Part shown: one piece after another, positions 1-8,097 of the stretch
How the letters are laid out: the number at the start of each line of letters is the position of its first letter
Position numbering within the stretch: the stretch's first letter is position 1
Source of the DNA: Dysgonomonas sp. Marseille-P4677
GTDB lineage: Bacteria; Bacteroidota; Bacteroidia; Bacteroidales; Dysgonomonadaceae
Assembly: GCF_016652235.1 (NCBI RefSeq)
Contig: NZ_JAEPKU010000026.1
Span: 1 to 38,160 of the forward strand
Reading direction: 5' to 3'
DNA: 38,160 nucleotides
Notes under the pieces: generated by a model
Seen by the model: only the letters and a program-made list of their open reading frames with translations
Database searches by the model: none
Told to the model about the DNA's origin: nothing
Position numbers and translations under genes: made by a program

Positions 1-114
1 TCCTTAATGATGTATACAAAAGGGTAGGAGAGATTGGAATTCATTGCTTATCTATTTTATTAACACTAATAAAGAAATAAATGAAAACAAGAGCATTAGT
101 AAATAAATCCAGAC

Positions 115-155
115 TCTTTCCAATCTAAAATATCTTGTCAATCAGATTGGAAAGA
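115..155 (-). terminator. Stem-loop downstream of the ribulokinase gene
   Basis: A perfect 12-bp inverted repeat (115-126 with 144-155, arms TCTTTCCAATCT/AGATTGGAAAGA, 17-nt loop) starts about 20 nt after the stop of the ribulokinase gene, the last gene of the PUL. No U-run follows it on the minus strand, so it could be an imperfect intrinsic terminator or a 3'-end stabilising hairpin. The core agattgga is also seen at about 32-39. I see no gene in 1-175. Confidence 0.45.
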
Positions 156-175
156 TATCTGCAACTTATTGTATC

Positions 176-1858
176 TTAATCTTTAGGCAAGCATGCTTCT
201 GTAAACTGACCAATATGGAGATATTTATCATATAATACTTTATATTTCTCATGTTTCTTCATATCAGGCGTGTATTCGCAAATAAATCCTTGTCCCATTT
301 TTAGCTGTGCTTCCTCAATTGTATTGTATTTTCCAGCAATTACAGCAGCAAACATAGCTGCACCTAAAGCACAAGTTTGCTGCGATCTGGCAACCTTTAT
401 AGGTAAACCGATTACATCCGAAAGAATTTGCATAACAAAAGGTGATTTTTGAGAAATACCTCCAATTCCAATAACTTCTTTTATCTCGATTCCGGAATCT
501 AAAAAGCGGTCAATAATAGATTTGGACCCAAAAGCTGTAGCTTCTACCAAGGCTCTAAAAATAAGCGGAGCATTACTACCTAATGTCAGTCCTGTTATAG
601 ATCCCGTTAATAGCTGATTGGCATCAGGAGTACGTCTTCCGTTCATCCAATCGGTGGCGATAATTGTACTTTGCTCTATAGAAATCTTTACAGCGTCATC
701 TGACAATTGTGGTATAATAGTATCACTTACTTCTTCTATTAATTTTGCTTTTATATTCTCATCCAGTAGTTTACTATTCATAAGAATATTATGTAACGGC
801 CATTCCAGCAACCCACGAAACCATGCATACAAATCTCCAAAAGCTGACTGTCCGGCTTCAAGCCCAATGAATCCGGGAATAACCGAACCGTCTACTTGTC
901 CGCAAATACCAGGAATAAGCATATCCTCCATTTGGTCGTAAGGAACAGTCATTATATCGCAGGTAGATGTTCCCATGACGCGAACAAAAGATCCTGGTTT
1001 GATTCCGGCTCCTACGGCACCCATATGGCAGTCTATAGCGCCGATTCCAACCTCTACATCTGTTGTGAGTCCTAATCGTGCGGCCCATTCTGCAGTAAGT
1101 TTTCCGGCAGAAACATCAGATGTATAAGTCTTTTCGTATAAATGTGACCGAAATCCTTTCAGCAGTGGGGATAATTCGGTAAGAAACTCTTCGGATGGAA
1201 GCCCTCCCCATTTTTCATGCCACATTGCTTTATGCCCTCCGACACAGCGGCTTCTCATTACATTTTCGGGTTTTGTATTTCCTGTTAAAAGAGCCGGCAT
1301 CCAGTCTGTATGCTCTATCCATGAGTAAGCCTTTGAACGTATACTTTCGTCAACTCGAAGTACATGCAAGACTTTTGACCATACCCACTCAGCCGAATAA
1401 ATTCCACCTTCGTAGGCTGTAAAATCTATATCCCACTTTTTCGATAACTGATTTATCTCTATTGATTCGGAAATTGCCGTATGGTCTTTCCATAGAATAA
1501 ACATTGCATTCGGATTTTTTTTATATTCCTCTAACAAGGCCAAAGGTGTTCCGTCTTTGTCTACCAAAACAGGTGTACTAGCTGTCATATCGAACGATAT
1601 GCCGATTATCTCTTTTGAAATATCGTTTTCTACTTCCATTAACGAGTCTTTGATAGCCGCCTCAAGAGTATCGATATAATCCTGCGGGTGCTGTCTGTAT
1701 TGGTTTTCCTGCGGATTACAATACAGACCTTCTTTCCATTGGGGATAATATTGCACTGACGATGCTATTTCTTTTCCATCGTCCGTATCAATTATCACAG
1801 CCCGGCACGAGTCTGTTCCATAATCAACCCCAATTACATATTTTTTACTCATACTCAT
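176..1858 (-). CDS. araB: AraB-type ribulokinase (FGGY family), probable D-ribulose kinase
   Basis: This is an ATP-dependent cytoplasmic kinase of 560 residues; E. coli AraB has 566. Family marks are the N-terminal phosphate-binding GVDYGTDSCRA, the AraB-specific DWMPALLTG followed by GGHKAMWHEKWGGLP, GAIDCHMGAVGAG near residue 275, and the C-terminal GIGGISQKSPF and CALGAAMFAA typical of FGGY ATP-binding domains. E. coli AraB phosphorylates both D- and L-ribulose. Next to a FucI-type isomerase that makes D-ribulose from D-arabinose, the likely product is D-ribulose 5-phosphate. It is the last gene of the PUL, 47 bp after the DUF4185 gene, and probably shares its transcript. A second Met two codons downstream (1852) could also be the start. 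Family call is sure; substrate stereochemistry is inferred from neighbours. Confidence 0.9.
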   Translation of the reverse strand: MSMSKKYVIGVDYGTDSCRAVIIDTDDGKEIASSVQYYPQWKEGLYCNPQENQYRQHPQDYIDTLEAAIKDSLMEVENDISKEIIGISFDMTASTPVLVDKDGTPLALLEEYKKNPNAMFILWKDHTAISESIEINQLSKKWDIDFTAYEGGIYSAEWVWSKVLHVLRVDESIRSKAYSWIEHTDWMPALLTGNTKPENVMRSRCVGGHKAMWHEKWGGLPSEEFLTELSPLLKGFRSHLYEKTYTSDVSAGKLTAEWAARLGLTTDVEVGIGAIDCHMGAVGAGIKPGSFVRVMGTSTCDIMTVPYDQMEDMLIPGICGQVDGSVIPGFIGLEAGQSAFGDLYAWFRGLLEWPLHNILMNSKLLDENIKAKLIEEVSDTIIPQLSDDAVKISIEQSTIIATDWMNGRRTPDANQLLTGSITGLTLGSNAPLIFRALVEATAFGSKSIIDRFLDSGIEIKEVIGIGGISQKSPFVMQILSDVIGLPIKVARSQQTCALGAAMFAAVIAGKYNTIEEAQLKMGQGFICEYTPDMKKHEKYKVLYDKYLHIGQFTEACLPKD

Positions 1859-1905
1859 AATATTTATATCTTTTATTATTGATTATATTATTATCTGGCT
1901 CGATG

Positions 1906-3039
1906 TTAATCAAGCTTTGTTTCAACAACCAGTTCGGCTTTCATCATAAATACATTGTACGGAAGCCATAAAGACATATGAAAATATAGATTATCTCCAT
2001 TGAGCGACAATGGATGAATATATGGCCCATAAAGTTGAGGGTATTCCTTTCCTGTAGCTAATAATTTAGGCTCACTCCATTCACCTGTTATCTCAGCGGC
2101 ATCACGCAAGTTAATCTCATACCTTTCCTCATTGAGGTAAGTCATAATCCATCTTTTATATTTGTTATGAAATACTATGGATAGTTCACCAACAGCATCA
2201 TCAAATAGATTAGTAGCTTTAGATTCATCACCTTTGAACCACTTTCTCAGATCCTTGTTCCAGTATTCGTATTTAGTCTGGTTTTCAATATCTGTTTCTC
2301 GAAAACGTGCTACCCGAGGACTGCTTTTACGCCCTGTCTCTGTTCCGACCATGTATACATAGTCATCTTTTTTGAAATAACCTGCTTGTCCAAAATTACT
2401 GTTCGAACCGAAATAGATATTCTTACATTTTGTCCATGTTTGCCCATCGTCGATTGATTTGTATATTCCAGAGTAATTGGTAATCCACCCATCCCATTTT
2501 TTCATATTGAAGTAATGCACATAGTCAGCTCCATTGGCTCGTACTGCTGCTGTGGGAATAGAAGTCCAATCTCCTTCTCCTGATATATCTTTTGCTCCGT
2601 ATACTATTTCACGGGCTTTGCCATTTTCATTTACAGTCATGTTGCTGATAGTCATTCCATCTTCGAGATTCTGATCGTATGAAAAGGCTAGAACATTACA
2701 TCTCCAATTACCGCCGTTTGGTCCTGGCATTTGCGGATTTGGTTTGAAATCGCTACCATAAGTATCTCCAAAGAATATACCATACTTTCCTTTTTTCATT
2801 TCCCATATTATACCTAAATCTGTTCCTCCAACATCATATGATTGGGGTGTGTTATTCGGATTAAAAAGAGTTTCTCCTTCCATTGGTGTTCCTGTTACAC
2901 GAGATTTTTGTTCTACTTTTTTTATAACTATTCCTCTACTGCCATCTTTACTGACAGATTGAGACAGACAATTATTTTGACAAACAAAAAGTAAAAGCAA
3001 GGATGGCAATAGTTGGAATATAATATGTCTTTTTCTCAT
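1906..3039 (-). CDS. DUF4185 / GH183-type secreted protein, probable endo-D-arabinanase
   Basis: A 377-residue exported protein: MRKRH start, hydrophobic stretch at about 7-20, likely cleavage near residue 26. A Cys at 20 is not in a good lipobox. The mature part shows the DUF4185 pattern: GGTDLGIIWE (about 71-80) and GIFFGDTYGSD (about 87-97), which carry conserved Asp residues D74 and D92, then repeated blade-like motifs (SIPTAAVRANG, YKSIDDGQTW, YVYMVGTETG, WIMTYLNEE, LYGPYIHP) that fit a five-bladed beta-propeller. DUF4185 proteins from mycobacteria and Dysgonomonas were shown to be endo-acting D-arabinofuranases and became family GH183. It would cut D-arabinan internally, outside the cell or in the periplasm. 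A promoter-like element lies upstream, so it may be transcribed separately with the kinase gene. I did not assign catalytic residues. Confidence 0.8.
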   Translation of the reverse strand: MRKRHIIFQLLPSLLLLFVCQNNCLSQSVSKDGSRGIVIKKVEQKSRVTGTPMEGETLFNPNNTPQSYDVGGTDLGIIWEMKKGKYGIFFGDTYGSDFKPNPQMPGPNGGNWRCNVLAFSYDQNLEDGMTISNMTVNENGKAREIVYGAKDISGEGDWTSIPTAAVRANGADYVHYFNMKKWDGWITNYSGIYKSIDDGQTWTKCKNIYFGSNSNFGQAGYFKKDDYVYMVGTETGRKSSPRVARFRETDIENQTKYEYWNKDLRKWFKGDESKATNLFDDAVGELSIVFHNKYKRWIMTYLNEERYEINLRDAAEITGEWSEPKLLATGKEYPQLYGPYIHPLSLNGDNLYFHMSLWLPYNVFMMKAELVVETKLD

Positions 3040-3120
3040 GACTTTTATTTGTTATTATGTTCTTAATACCTAAGAACTAATCATATTTTTTATTAGAAAT
3101 ACATTACAAGGTTTTCACAA

Positions 3121-3152
3121 CAACATTAGAAATAGATATCATTTTCGTCAAG
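3121..3152 (-). promoter_or_regulatory. Candidate Bacteroidetes promoter for the DUF4185-ribulokinase pair
   Basis: On the minus strand, CTTG (3149-3152), a 20-nt spacer and TAATGTTG (3121-3128) match the Bacteroides -33 TTTG / -7 TAnnTTTG consensus with one mismatch in each box. The element is about 80 nt upstream of the DUF4185 start and downstream of a strong hairpin, consistent with a separate internal promoter. This is pattern-based only. Confidence 0.4.
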
Positions 3153-3224
3153 TGCTGCCGAATTGTATGTGCTATTTATATAAAAGAGTAACTGGAAACA
3201 TAGGACTATTGCTTCAACTAGATA

Positions 3225-3276
3225 CTTCTATATTGAAACTGTAATTGTAGTTGTATAATTACAGTTTCAATAGAAG
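3225..3276 (-). terminator. Long intergenic stem-loop between the small lipoprotein and DUF4185 genes
   Basis: Arms at 3225-3246 and 3257-3276 form a 20-bp stem with a two-base bulge (TA at about 3231-3232) and a 10-nt loop. It begins about 40 nt after the stop of the lipoprotein gene (3314). The minus strand has no U-run after it, while the plus strand continues into a pyrimidine-rich CCTTCTTTCTTTATT. It may terminate or attenuate transcription, or protect the 3' end of the upstream mRNA. The rest of 3040-3313 holds only the candidate promoter. Confidence 0.5.
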
Positions 3277-3313
3277 CCTTCTTTCTTTATTAATGATTTA
3301 GAATACTAAATTT

Positions 3314-4240
3314 TTAGAAACTTAAAGGAAAATCCAGTTCATAGTTTTCAGGTATTATGATCATACTTGTAATGCCATAAAATTTAGCCCATTGGGTATT
3401 ATTAGGACCAGGCTGTAAGGTTATTTTTATTTTACCATCGCTGTCTGGTATAATATCCTTTATAGTAGCCACATTAGATTGATTATTAGATGTATATAAG
3501 AGAGCCTTTCCTTCATTCTGACCTTTAACTGCATATTCCGTTTGGGTAACATTATCGTCTGCAATTGTAGCATAAAAGACAAATGTATATTTTGTGTTTG
3601 CTTTCAGTTTAGACAAGATAAATCCAGCAGAAGCAATACTAATACCATCGTTAAAAAACATATCAAAAGCAACATTATCAGGGAATCCTAAAGTGTTGAT
3701 ATGCGAACTTCTGTCTAATGTCAGAAAGGATCCGTTTACTTCAATCGCATATTTCGATGTAAAGCCTTTTGCATCTACCAGACCTTGTAGCTTACTATTC
3801 ACAGAACTTAGCATGTTATTAAACGGTTTAGATGATTCTATCGTTCCAAAATCGATAAATATAGGATGCTCGAACTGAAAGGATTGATTGATTTTCAGTG
3901 TTGATGTATATTGCAATTTTCCGTTTTCGGATTCGACTTTCAAATAAGTTTTTCCAGGTTTTAGTCCGGTAATACTTACTGAATTATCACCATTTTCCAC
4001 AAGTTTTACCAATTCTTGGTTAGTAACACTCCATTTGTATTTTCCTGTAGCAGTTTCGTCACTATCATACAGAGGGGTTATAGTTATTGTATTTTCCTCG
4101 TCAGTTTCCATTATGATATCACGATTAGGAATTCTCACATAGGGTCTGACTTCACCTTTTTCATAACCGGCCTCTTCTGTACATGAACCAAGTACGAATG
4201 CAAATAATAGAGAATAGATAAAATACTTAGTTGATTTCAT
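3314..4240 (-). CDS. Surface-type lipoprotein with Ig-like domain, candidate glycan-binding protein
   Basis: A 308-residue lipoprotein: MKSTKYFIY signal followed by lipobox VLGSC with the lipidated Cys at 20. Residues about 35-118 look like a BIG-type Ig fold (ITITPLYD, YKWSVTNQELV, VSITGLKPGKTYLKV). Residues about 125-300 form a second all-beta unit starting FIDFGTIESSKPFNNM, with KLKANTKYTFVFYAT and ending AKFYGITSMIIIP, which resembles non-catalytic carbohydrate-binding or galactose-binding-like folds. No catalytic motif is recognised. Position inside the PUL and lipid anchoring fit a surface glycan-binding protein, although such genes usually follow susD directly and this one sits eight genes into the operon. 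The exact family is not known to me. Confidence 0.6.
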   Translation of the reverse strand: MKSTKYFIYSLLFAFVLGSCTEEAGYEKGEVRPYVRIPNRDIIMETDEENTITITPLYDSDETATGKYKWSVTNQELVKLVENGDNSVSITGLKPGKTYLKVESENGKLQYTSTLKINQSFQFEHPIFIDFGTIESSKPFNNMLSSVNSKLQGLVDAKGFTSKYAIEVNGSFLTLDRSSHINTLGFPDNVAFDMFFNDGISIASAGFILSKLKANTKYTFVFYATIADDNVTQTEYAVKGQNEGKALLYTSNNQSNVATIKDIIPDSDGKIKITLQPGPNNTQWAKFYGITSMIIIPENYELDFPLSF

Positions 4241-4282
4241 ACAACAAAAATTTAAGAGTTAGATTTCATAGTATAATTGATT

Positions 4283-4322
4283 TATGAGGATGCCATAAAA
4301 ATATTTATAAGACATCCTCATA
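4283..4322 (-). terminator. Intergenic stem-loop after the isomerase gene
   Basis: Arms TATGAGGATG (4283-4292) and CATCCTCATA (4313-4322) pair perfectly over 10 bp, and an inner ATAAA/TTTAT pairing shortens the loop. It starts about 20 nt downstream of the fucI stop. There is no U-run on the minus strand, so it may be an operon-internal stabilising or attenuating hairpin and not a full terminator. Confidence 0.4.
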
Positions 4323-4341
4323 TAAATAGAATTAACTTTAT

Positions 4342-6117
4342 TTACTTATAGATTGGTCCATAAGCCTTACATGCTCTATAGTCCGACCCTTCGGCATCTG
4401 AACCAAATGCGGCCCAAGCGGATGGACGGAATATTTTATCTTCATCTACGTTGTGCATACACACAGGTATAGATAACATCGATGCCAACGATATCAAGTC
4501 AGCACCTATATGTCCATAGCTGATTGCTCCATGATTAGCTCCCCAGTTGTTCATCACCGAATATACGTCACGGAAATATCCTTTACCAGTTACACGGGGT
4601 ACGAAAAATGTTGATGGCCAAGTCTTGTCGGTACGTTGATCAATGATATCAAATGCCTTATCAGGGAAAGTTGCTGTCCAGCCTTCAGCTATTTGCAATA
4701 CCAGCCCCAAACCTTTTACAAGATTCAGTCGGCACATAGTTACCGGCATACCACCTTTGGTGAGAAATTTGGATGAATAGCCTCCTCCACGAAAATATTC
4801 ACGTGAAGATGGTCCCCATTGGGTGGCTTTGAGCATTTTGTCAACTTCCACATCTTTGACTTCCCAGAATGGTTTCATTGCAGGGTTGCCATCCTTTTCT
4901 TGCTGACCTGTTCCGTCCAGTGTACATGAGCCTGAATTGATAAGGTGTATGGCCCCGTCTTTCATAATGCCTTCCGGCTTCCAACCTGTCACACGCTCTA
5001 TGGACTGAGGGCTCCAGTAGGTACGCACATCTGCAAACATCTGAGCTGTATTAGTCAGGTATTTACCCAACAACATGGACATACCGTTCAGATGATCGTT
5101 TTCAGTGGCGAATGCAAATGGTTCGCGAACGCCATTCCAGTCAAACGATGAATTGAGTATTGCCTCAGAAAAATCTCCATTTGGCATAAAGTCAGTCCAT
5201 TGGCGTTGTCCTTGAAATCCGCCACAGATAGCATTATGTCCCATTGCTTCTTCACCCCAGCCTATTTTAGCCAGTTTCTCGTTTCCGATCATCAAGTCAC
5301 GGAAAATTAATGTCATTTTGACTACAAATTCCCAGTCTTTATCTTTTTGTTCACGGGTACTTACCAGATGTTGCGGATTATGATCAGGTAATTCGTTAGG
5401 CACACAATGTTTTTTAGTCCATGCTAATGCCTTTTCGTATTCTTCTTTATCATAAATATCTTGTTGCACACGGCGTATTATTTCCGAGCAATCAACGTAT
5501 TCGGTACGCATACCGAAGTATTCCTGAAGCATGTCGGCATTGACCATCGATCCGGCAATACCCATCGATACCGTACCTATAGCCAGATACGACTTACCGC
5601 GCATCATAGCAAGAGCTAATCCCGATTTGGCAAATCGAAGTAGTTTCTCTTGTACATCAGCAGGTATAGCGTTGTCTCCTATATCTTGTATATCACGTCC
5701 GTAGATTCCGAATGTAGGCAATCCTTTTTGGTTATGGGCAGCAAGAGCCGCTGCAAGATATACTGCTCCCGGACGTTGCGTTCCGTTAAAACCCCAAATC
5801 GCTTTCGGAATTAGCGGATTCATGTCAATTGTTTCTGAGCCATAGCACCAACATGGGGTAACGGATAGAGACAAGCCTACATTTTCCTTTTCAAATTTTT
5901 CGGCACAGTCTGCACTTTCTTTTACTCCTCCGATACAAGTATCGGCTATAACGCATTGAATAGGCGACCCATCAGGATATTTTAAATTATCACTGTAAAA
6001 CTTCGCTACATTTTTAGCCATATTCATCGTTGTTTCTTCCAGTGATTCACGGATACCTTTGCGGCGACCATCAATGATAGGTCGTATACCTATCTTGGGA
6101 TAATTTGTTTTACTCAT
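4342..6117 (-). CDS. fucI: L-fucose/D-arabinose isomerase (FucI family)
   Basis: A cytoplasmic Mn2+-dependent ketol isomerase of 591 residues, the same length as E. coli FucI. E. coli FucI uses E337, D361 and H528; the matching residues here are E339 ([16 protein letters not shown]), D363 ([10 protein letters not shown]) and H529 ([13 protein letters not shown]). The N-terminal [20 protein letters not shown] is typical. FucI acts on both L-fucose (to L-fuculose) and D-arabinose (to D-ribulose), which share configuration at C2-C4. The PUL has a ribulokinase but no fuculokinase, fuculose-1-phosphate aldolase or fucosidase, so D-arabinose is the more likely substrate. The gene is 18 bp after the large GH172 gene. 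It has no signal peptide, so it works on imported monosaccharide. Family certain, substrate inferred. Confidence 0.93.
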   Translation of the reverse strand: MSKTNYPKIGIRPIIDGRRKGIRESLEETTMNMAKNVAKFYSDNLKYPDGSPIQCVIADTCIGGVKESADCAEKFEKENVGLSLSVTPCWCYGSETIDMNPLIPKAIWGFNGTQRPGAVYLAAALAAHNQKGLPTFGIYGRDIQDIGDNAIPADVQEKLLRFAKSGLALAMMRGKSYLAIGTVSMGIAGSMVNADMLQEYFGMRTEYVDCSEIIRRVQQDIYDKEEYEKALAWTKKHCVPNELPDHNPQHLVSTREQKDKDWEFVVKMTLIFRDLMIGNEKLAKIGWGEEAMGHNAICGGFQGQRQWTDFMPNGDFSEAILNSSFDWNGVREPFAFATENDHLNGMSMLLGKYLTNTAQMFADVRTYWSPQSIERVTGWKPEGIMKDGAIHLINSGSCTLDGTGQQEKDGNPAMKPFWEVKDVEVDKMLKATQWGPSSREYFRGGGYSSKFLTKGGMPVTMCRLNLVKGLGLVLQIAEGWTATFPDKAFDIIDQRTDKTWPSTFFVPRVTGKGYFRDVYSVMNNWGANHGAISYGHIGADLISLASMLSIPVCMHNVDEDKIFRPSAWAAFGSDAEGSDYRACKAYGPIYK

Positions 6118-6135
6118 AATCTCAAAGTTTTAATA

Positions 6136-8073
6136 TTATTGTTTTTCTAAAGTCAGTATGTCAAAATGGAATTTTGATCCCTGCTCTGTTTTTTTTACTT
6201 TAATGGATATAGAATTTGTATGTCTGGTTAAAGTGAATGTACCTAAATCGGCATTTTCAATTTTCACTTCATCTTTACTGTAAACATCTTCCCATGATTT
6301 TAATGGCTTTTGACGATTCCAAACCTCAAAAGCACCTCCATCGGGAGTCTTGAAGTAGGTCAGCTTTACTTTGTATACACCTTCGGGAATTTCATCAAGC
6401 ATAATTCTTACCATTCCTTCATTTTCAGTTTCAGCAATTAATCGTCCTTTATTTTGAATTTTAAGGCCATCGCCAATAGAAAGGTCCATCAATTGTGGAA
6501 AGAAAATATGTGTTGTCGGATAATAAACTGTCCGCAGTTCTTCGGTAGGCTCTAAAGCACAAATGGCAGGCTCGGACCCGTAGTAGAATGCAATAGAAGT
6601 ATAATCGACAGGGAATAGGTTATTTTCAGGTCCGTGCTCTATCGTTACACGCAGATTTTCATTGAAAGTAATTTTATCTGTCAGAAAGAAACGATAAGCA
6701 CCTGTTCGAGCCATTGGCAACGAATAGTCTAGAGCACCGTGTATAGGGAGACTCACACCCCGATCCCAACGGTCGAGCAATGCATACCATCCTCCGTTGT
6801 AATAATCTTCCGATCCTGTGCCATGCATTCTGAGCTTATTATCAACGATAGTTGAATCGTCTCCTTCAAAAAACAGGGTCATGCCTGGTTGTAAACCTTG
6901 CGCTATATGTGTAATACCCATATAATGCCCTTTTCCTTTGATATCGGCAAGTAGATAAGGTTCAAAGTCTTTTGGCTTTATCTCTCTTCTCCAAATTGTA
7001 TATAGTCGTCCTTCCGTTTCTATGTTCTGAACCTCTTTGGTATAGAAGACTTTTGCTTTAACTTCAATTTTAGGTTGATTACCCCCTTGTCTTTCTTTAT
7101 ATACAAGACTCATTTCGGCCTTTTTATTATATGGCATTGGAATATATGAATAGTTTACTCCTTGATGATAGCCCAATAATATACTTTGCATTGCCGGTTT
7201 TCCATATGCATATCCGAAGTAGTCTGCAGCCGGACTATAGATTGCCGGTTTTGCATCATTGTCCCATAAGGCTTGTAATAATATATCTTTATTGGGTCCC
7301 TCAAGCGATGAACCTAACTCTAATTCGAACCCTGCTATACGGCCACCTTCACTTGTCGTGAAAAATGGTATAGTTTCCCCCGGAGCAATGAAAAATTGTT
7401 TGGTTTCGGTCAACATCGTTGTTTTATCCAGGATTGAAAGAGGTTCTACCTGATGTTTCCAGACATCACAGGCCTTAGTTAAAGCATCTCTTTGCGATTT
7501 TGTCCAGTCCATAGTAAATGGTTCGACCTTTGTATCTTGAGAATAGGGACGATATTGTATCTGATGAAACATTATTTTTTCGCCACAAAAGACAATCTTA
7601 CATGATTTCGAAAATTGGATAGGTATGTAGCAATAATATCCTCCAACCTCATTTCCACAGACAGGATTGACAAACGGAAAAGTTTTACCTGAAAATAAAT
7701 CTATAAAAGGGATACTTATACGTGGTGTTTTTTCTCCATCTATATAAAATTGGATGGTGTCATTTGTTGGTGTCGGAGTCCAGATACGGTTTATTACACC
7801 CGGCCCTTTATAATCGGCTAACACCAGTTTATTCCCCTCTTTACGAATAAAAGAGTATTTACCCGAAAAACCATCATCGTTGTTTCCTGTACGATCGTAG
7901 CTAGATTCCTGTTCCATTACTCCTTCCCGATATAGCGGTAAAAGTGCCGGATTGTATAGATATTCCAGTTCCTCTGTTAAGGGGATCGAAATAGCTGTTT
8001 TAGCACTCTTCTTCTGAGAATAAGCCGGAAGAAGAAATAATAGGCATAGCACTGTGAAAATAAGTTGTCTCAT
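6136..8073 (-). CDS. Two-domain GH172 (DUF2961) protein, probable exo-D-arabinofuranosidase
   Basis: A 645-residue exported protein with a signal peptide (MRQLIFTVLCLLFLLPAYSQ, cleavage near 20). The N-terminal half of DUF2961 is seen in YKGPGVINRIWTPTPTNDTIQFY and IPFIDLFSG. Family signatures follow at DIKGKGHYMGITH, FFEGDD (E403) and HGTGSEDYYNGGWY (E422). By comparison with the characterised Bifidobacterium GH172 enzyme, these two Glu are the likely nucleophile and acid/base. An added C-terminal beta region (about 520-645, FTLTRHTNSISIKVK) is absent from the shorter paralogue at 19333-20493. GH172 members release D-arabinofuranose or D-fructofuranose. In this locus an exo-alpha-D-arabinofuranosidase in the periplasm is the best guess. 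It sits 24 bp after the 697-residue protein gene and 18 bp before fucI. Confidence 0.87.
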   Translation of the reverse strand: MRQLIFTVLCLLFLLPAYSQKKSAKTAISIPLTEELEYLYNPALLPLYREGVMEQESSYDRTGNNDDGFSGKYSFIRKEGNKLVLADYKGPGVINRIWTPTPTNDTIQFYIDGEKTPRISIPFIDLFSGKTFPFVNPVCGNEVGGYYCYIPIQFSKSCKIVFCGEKIMFHQIQYRPYSQDTKVEPFTMDWTKSQRDALTKACDVWKHQVEPLSILDKTTMLTETKQFFIAPGETIPFFTTSEGGRIAGFELELGSSLEGPNKDILLQALWDNDAKPAIYSPAADYFGYAYGKPAMQSILLGYHQGVNYSYIPMPYNKKAEMSLVYKERQGGNQPKIEVKAKVFYTKEVQNIETEGRLYTIWRREIKPKDFEPYLLADIKGKGHYMGITHIAQGLQPGMTLFFEGDDSTIVDNKLRMHGTGSEDYYNGGWYALLDRWDRGVSLPIHGALDYSLPMARTGAYRFFLTDKITFNENLRVTIEHGPENNLFPVDYTSIAFYYGSEPAICALEPTEELRTVYYPTTHIFFPQLMDLSIGDGLKIQNKGRLIAETENEGMVRIMLDEIPEGVYKVKLTYFKTPDGGAFEVWNRQKPLKSWEDVYSKDEVKIENADLGTFTLTRHTNSISIKVKKTEQGSKFHFDILTLEKQ

Positions 8074-8097
8074 AATTTATTTATTACTTGGGTTGTC

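Noticed and set aside
618-941. 107-codon plus-strand open frame inside the ribulokinase gene
   Set aside because: It lies antisense to a clearly conserved kinase, has no motif, and is the shadow expected from a long real gene.
4342-6117. Reading the locus as an L-fucose or fucoidan PUL because of FucI and FucP
   Set aside because: No GH29, GH95, GH141 or sulfatase genes, no fuculokinase or fuculose-phosphate aldolase, and the kinase is AraB-type.
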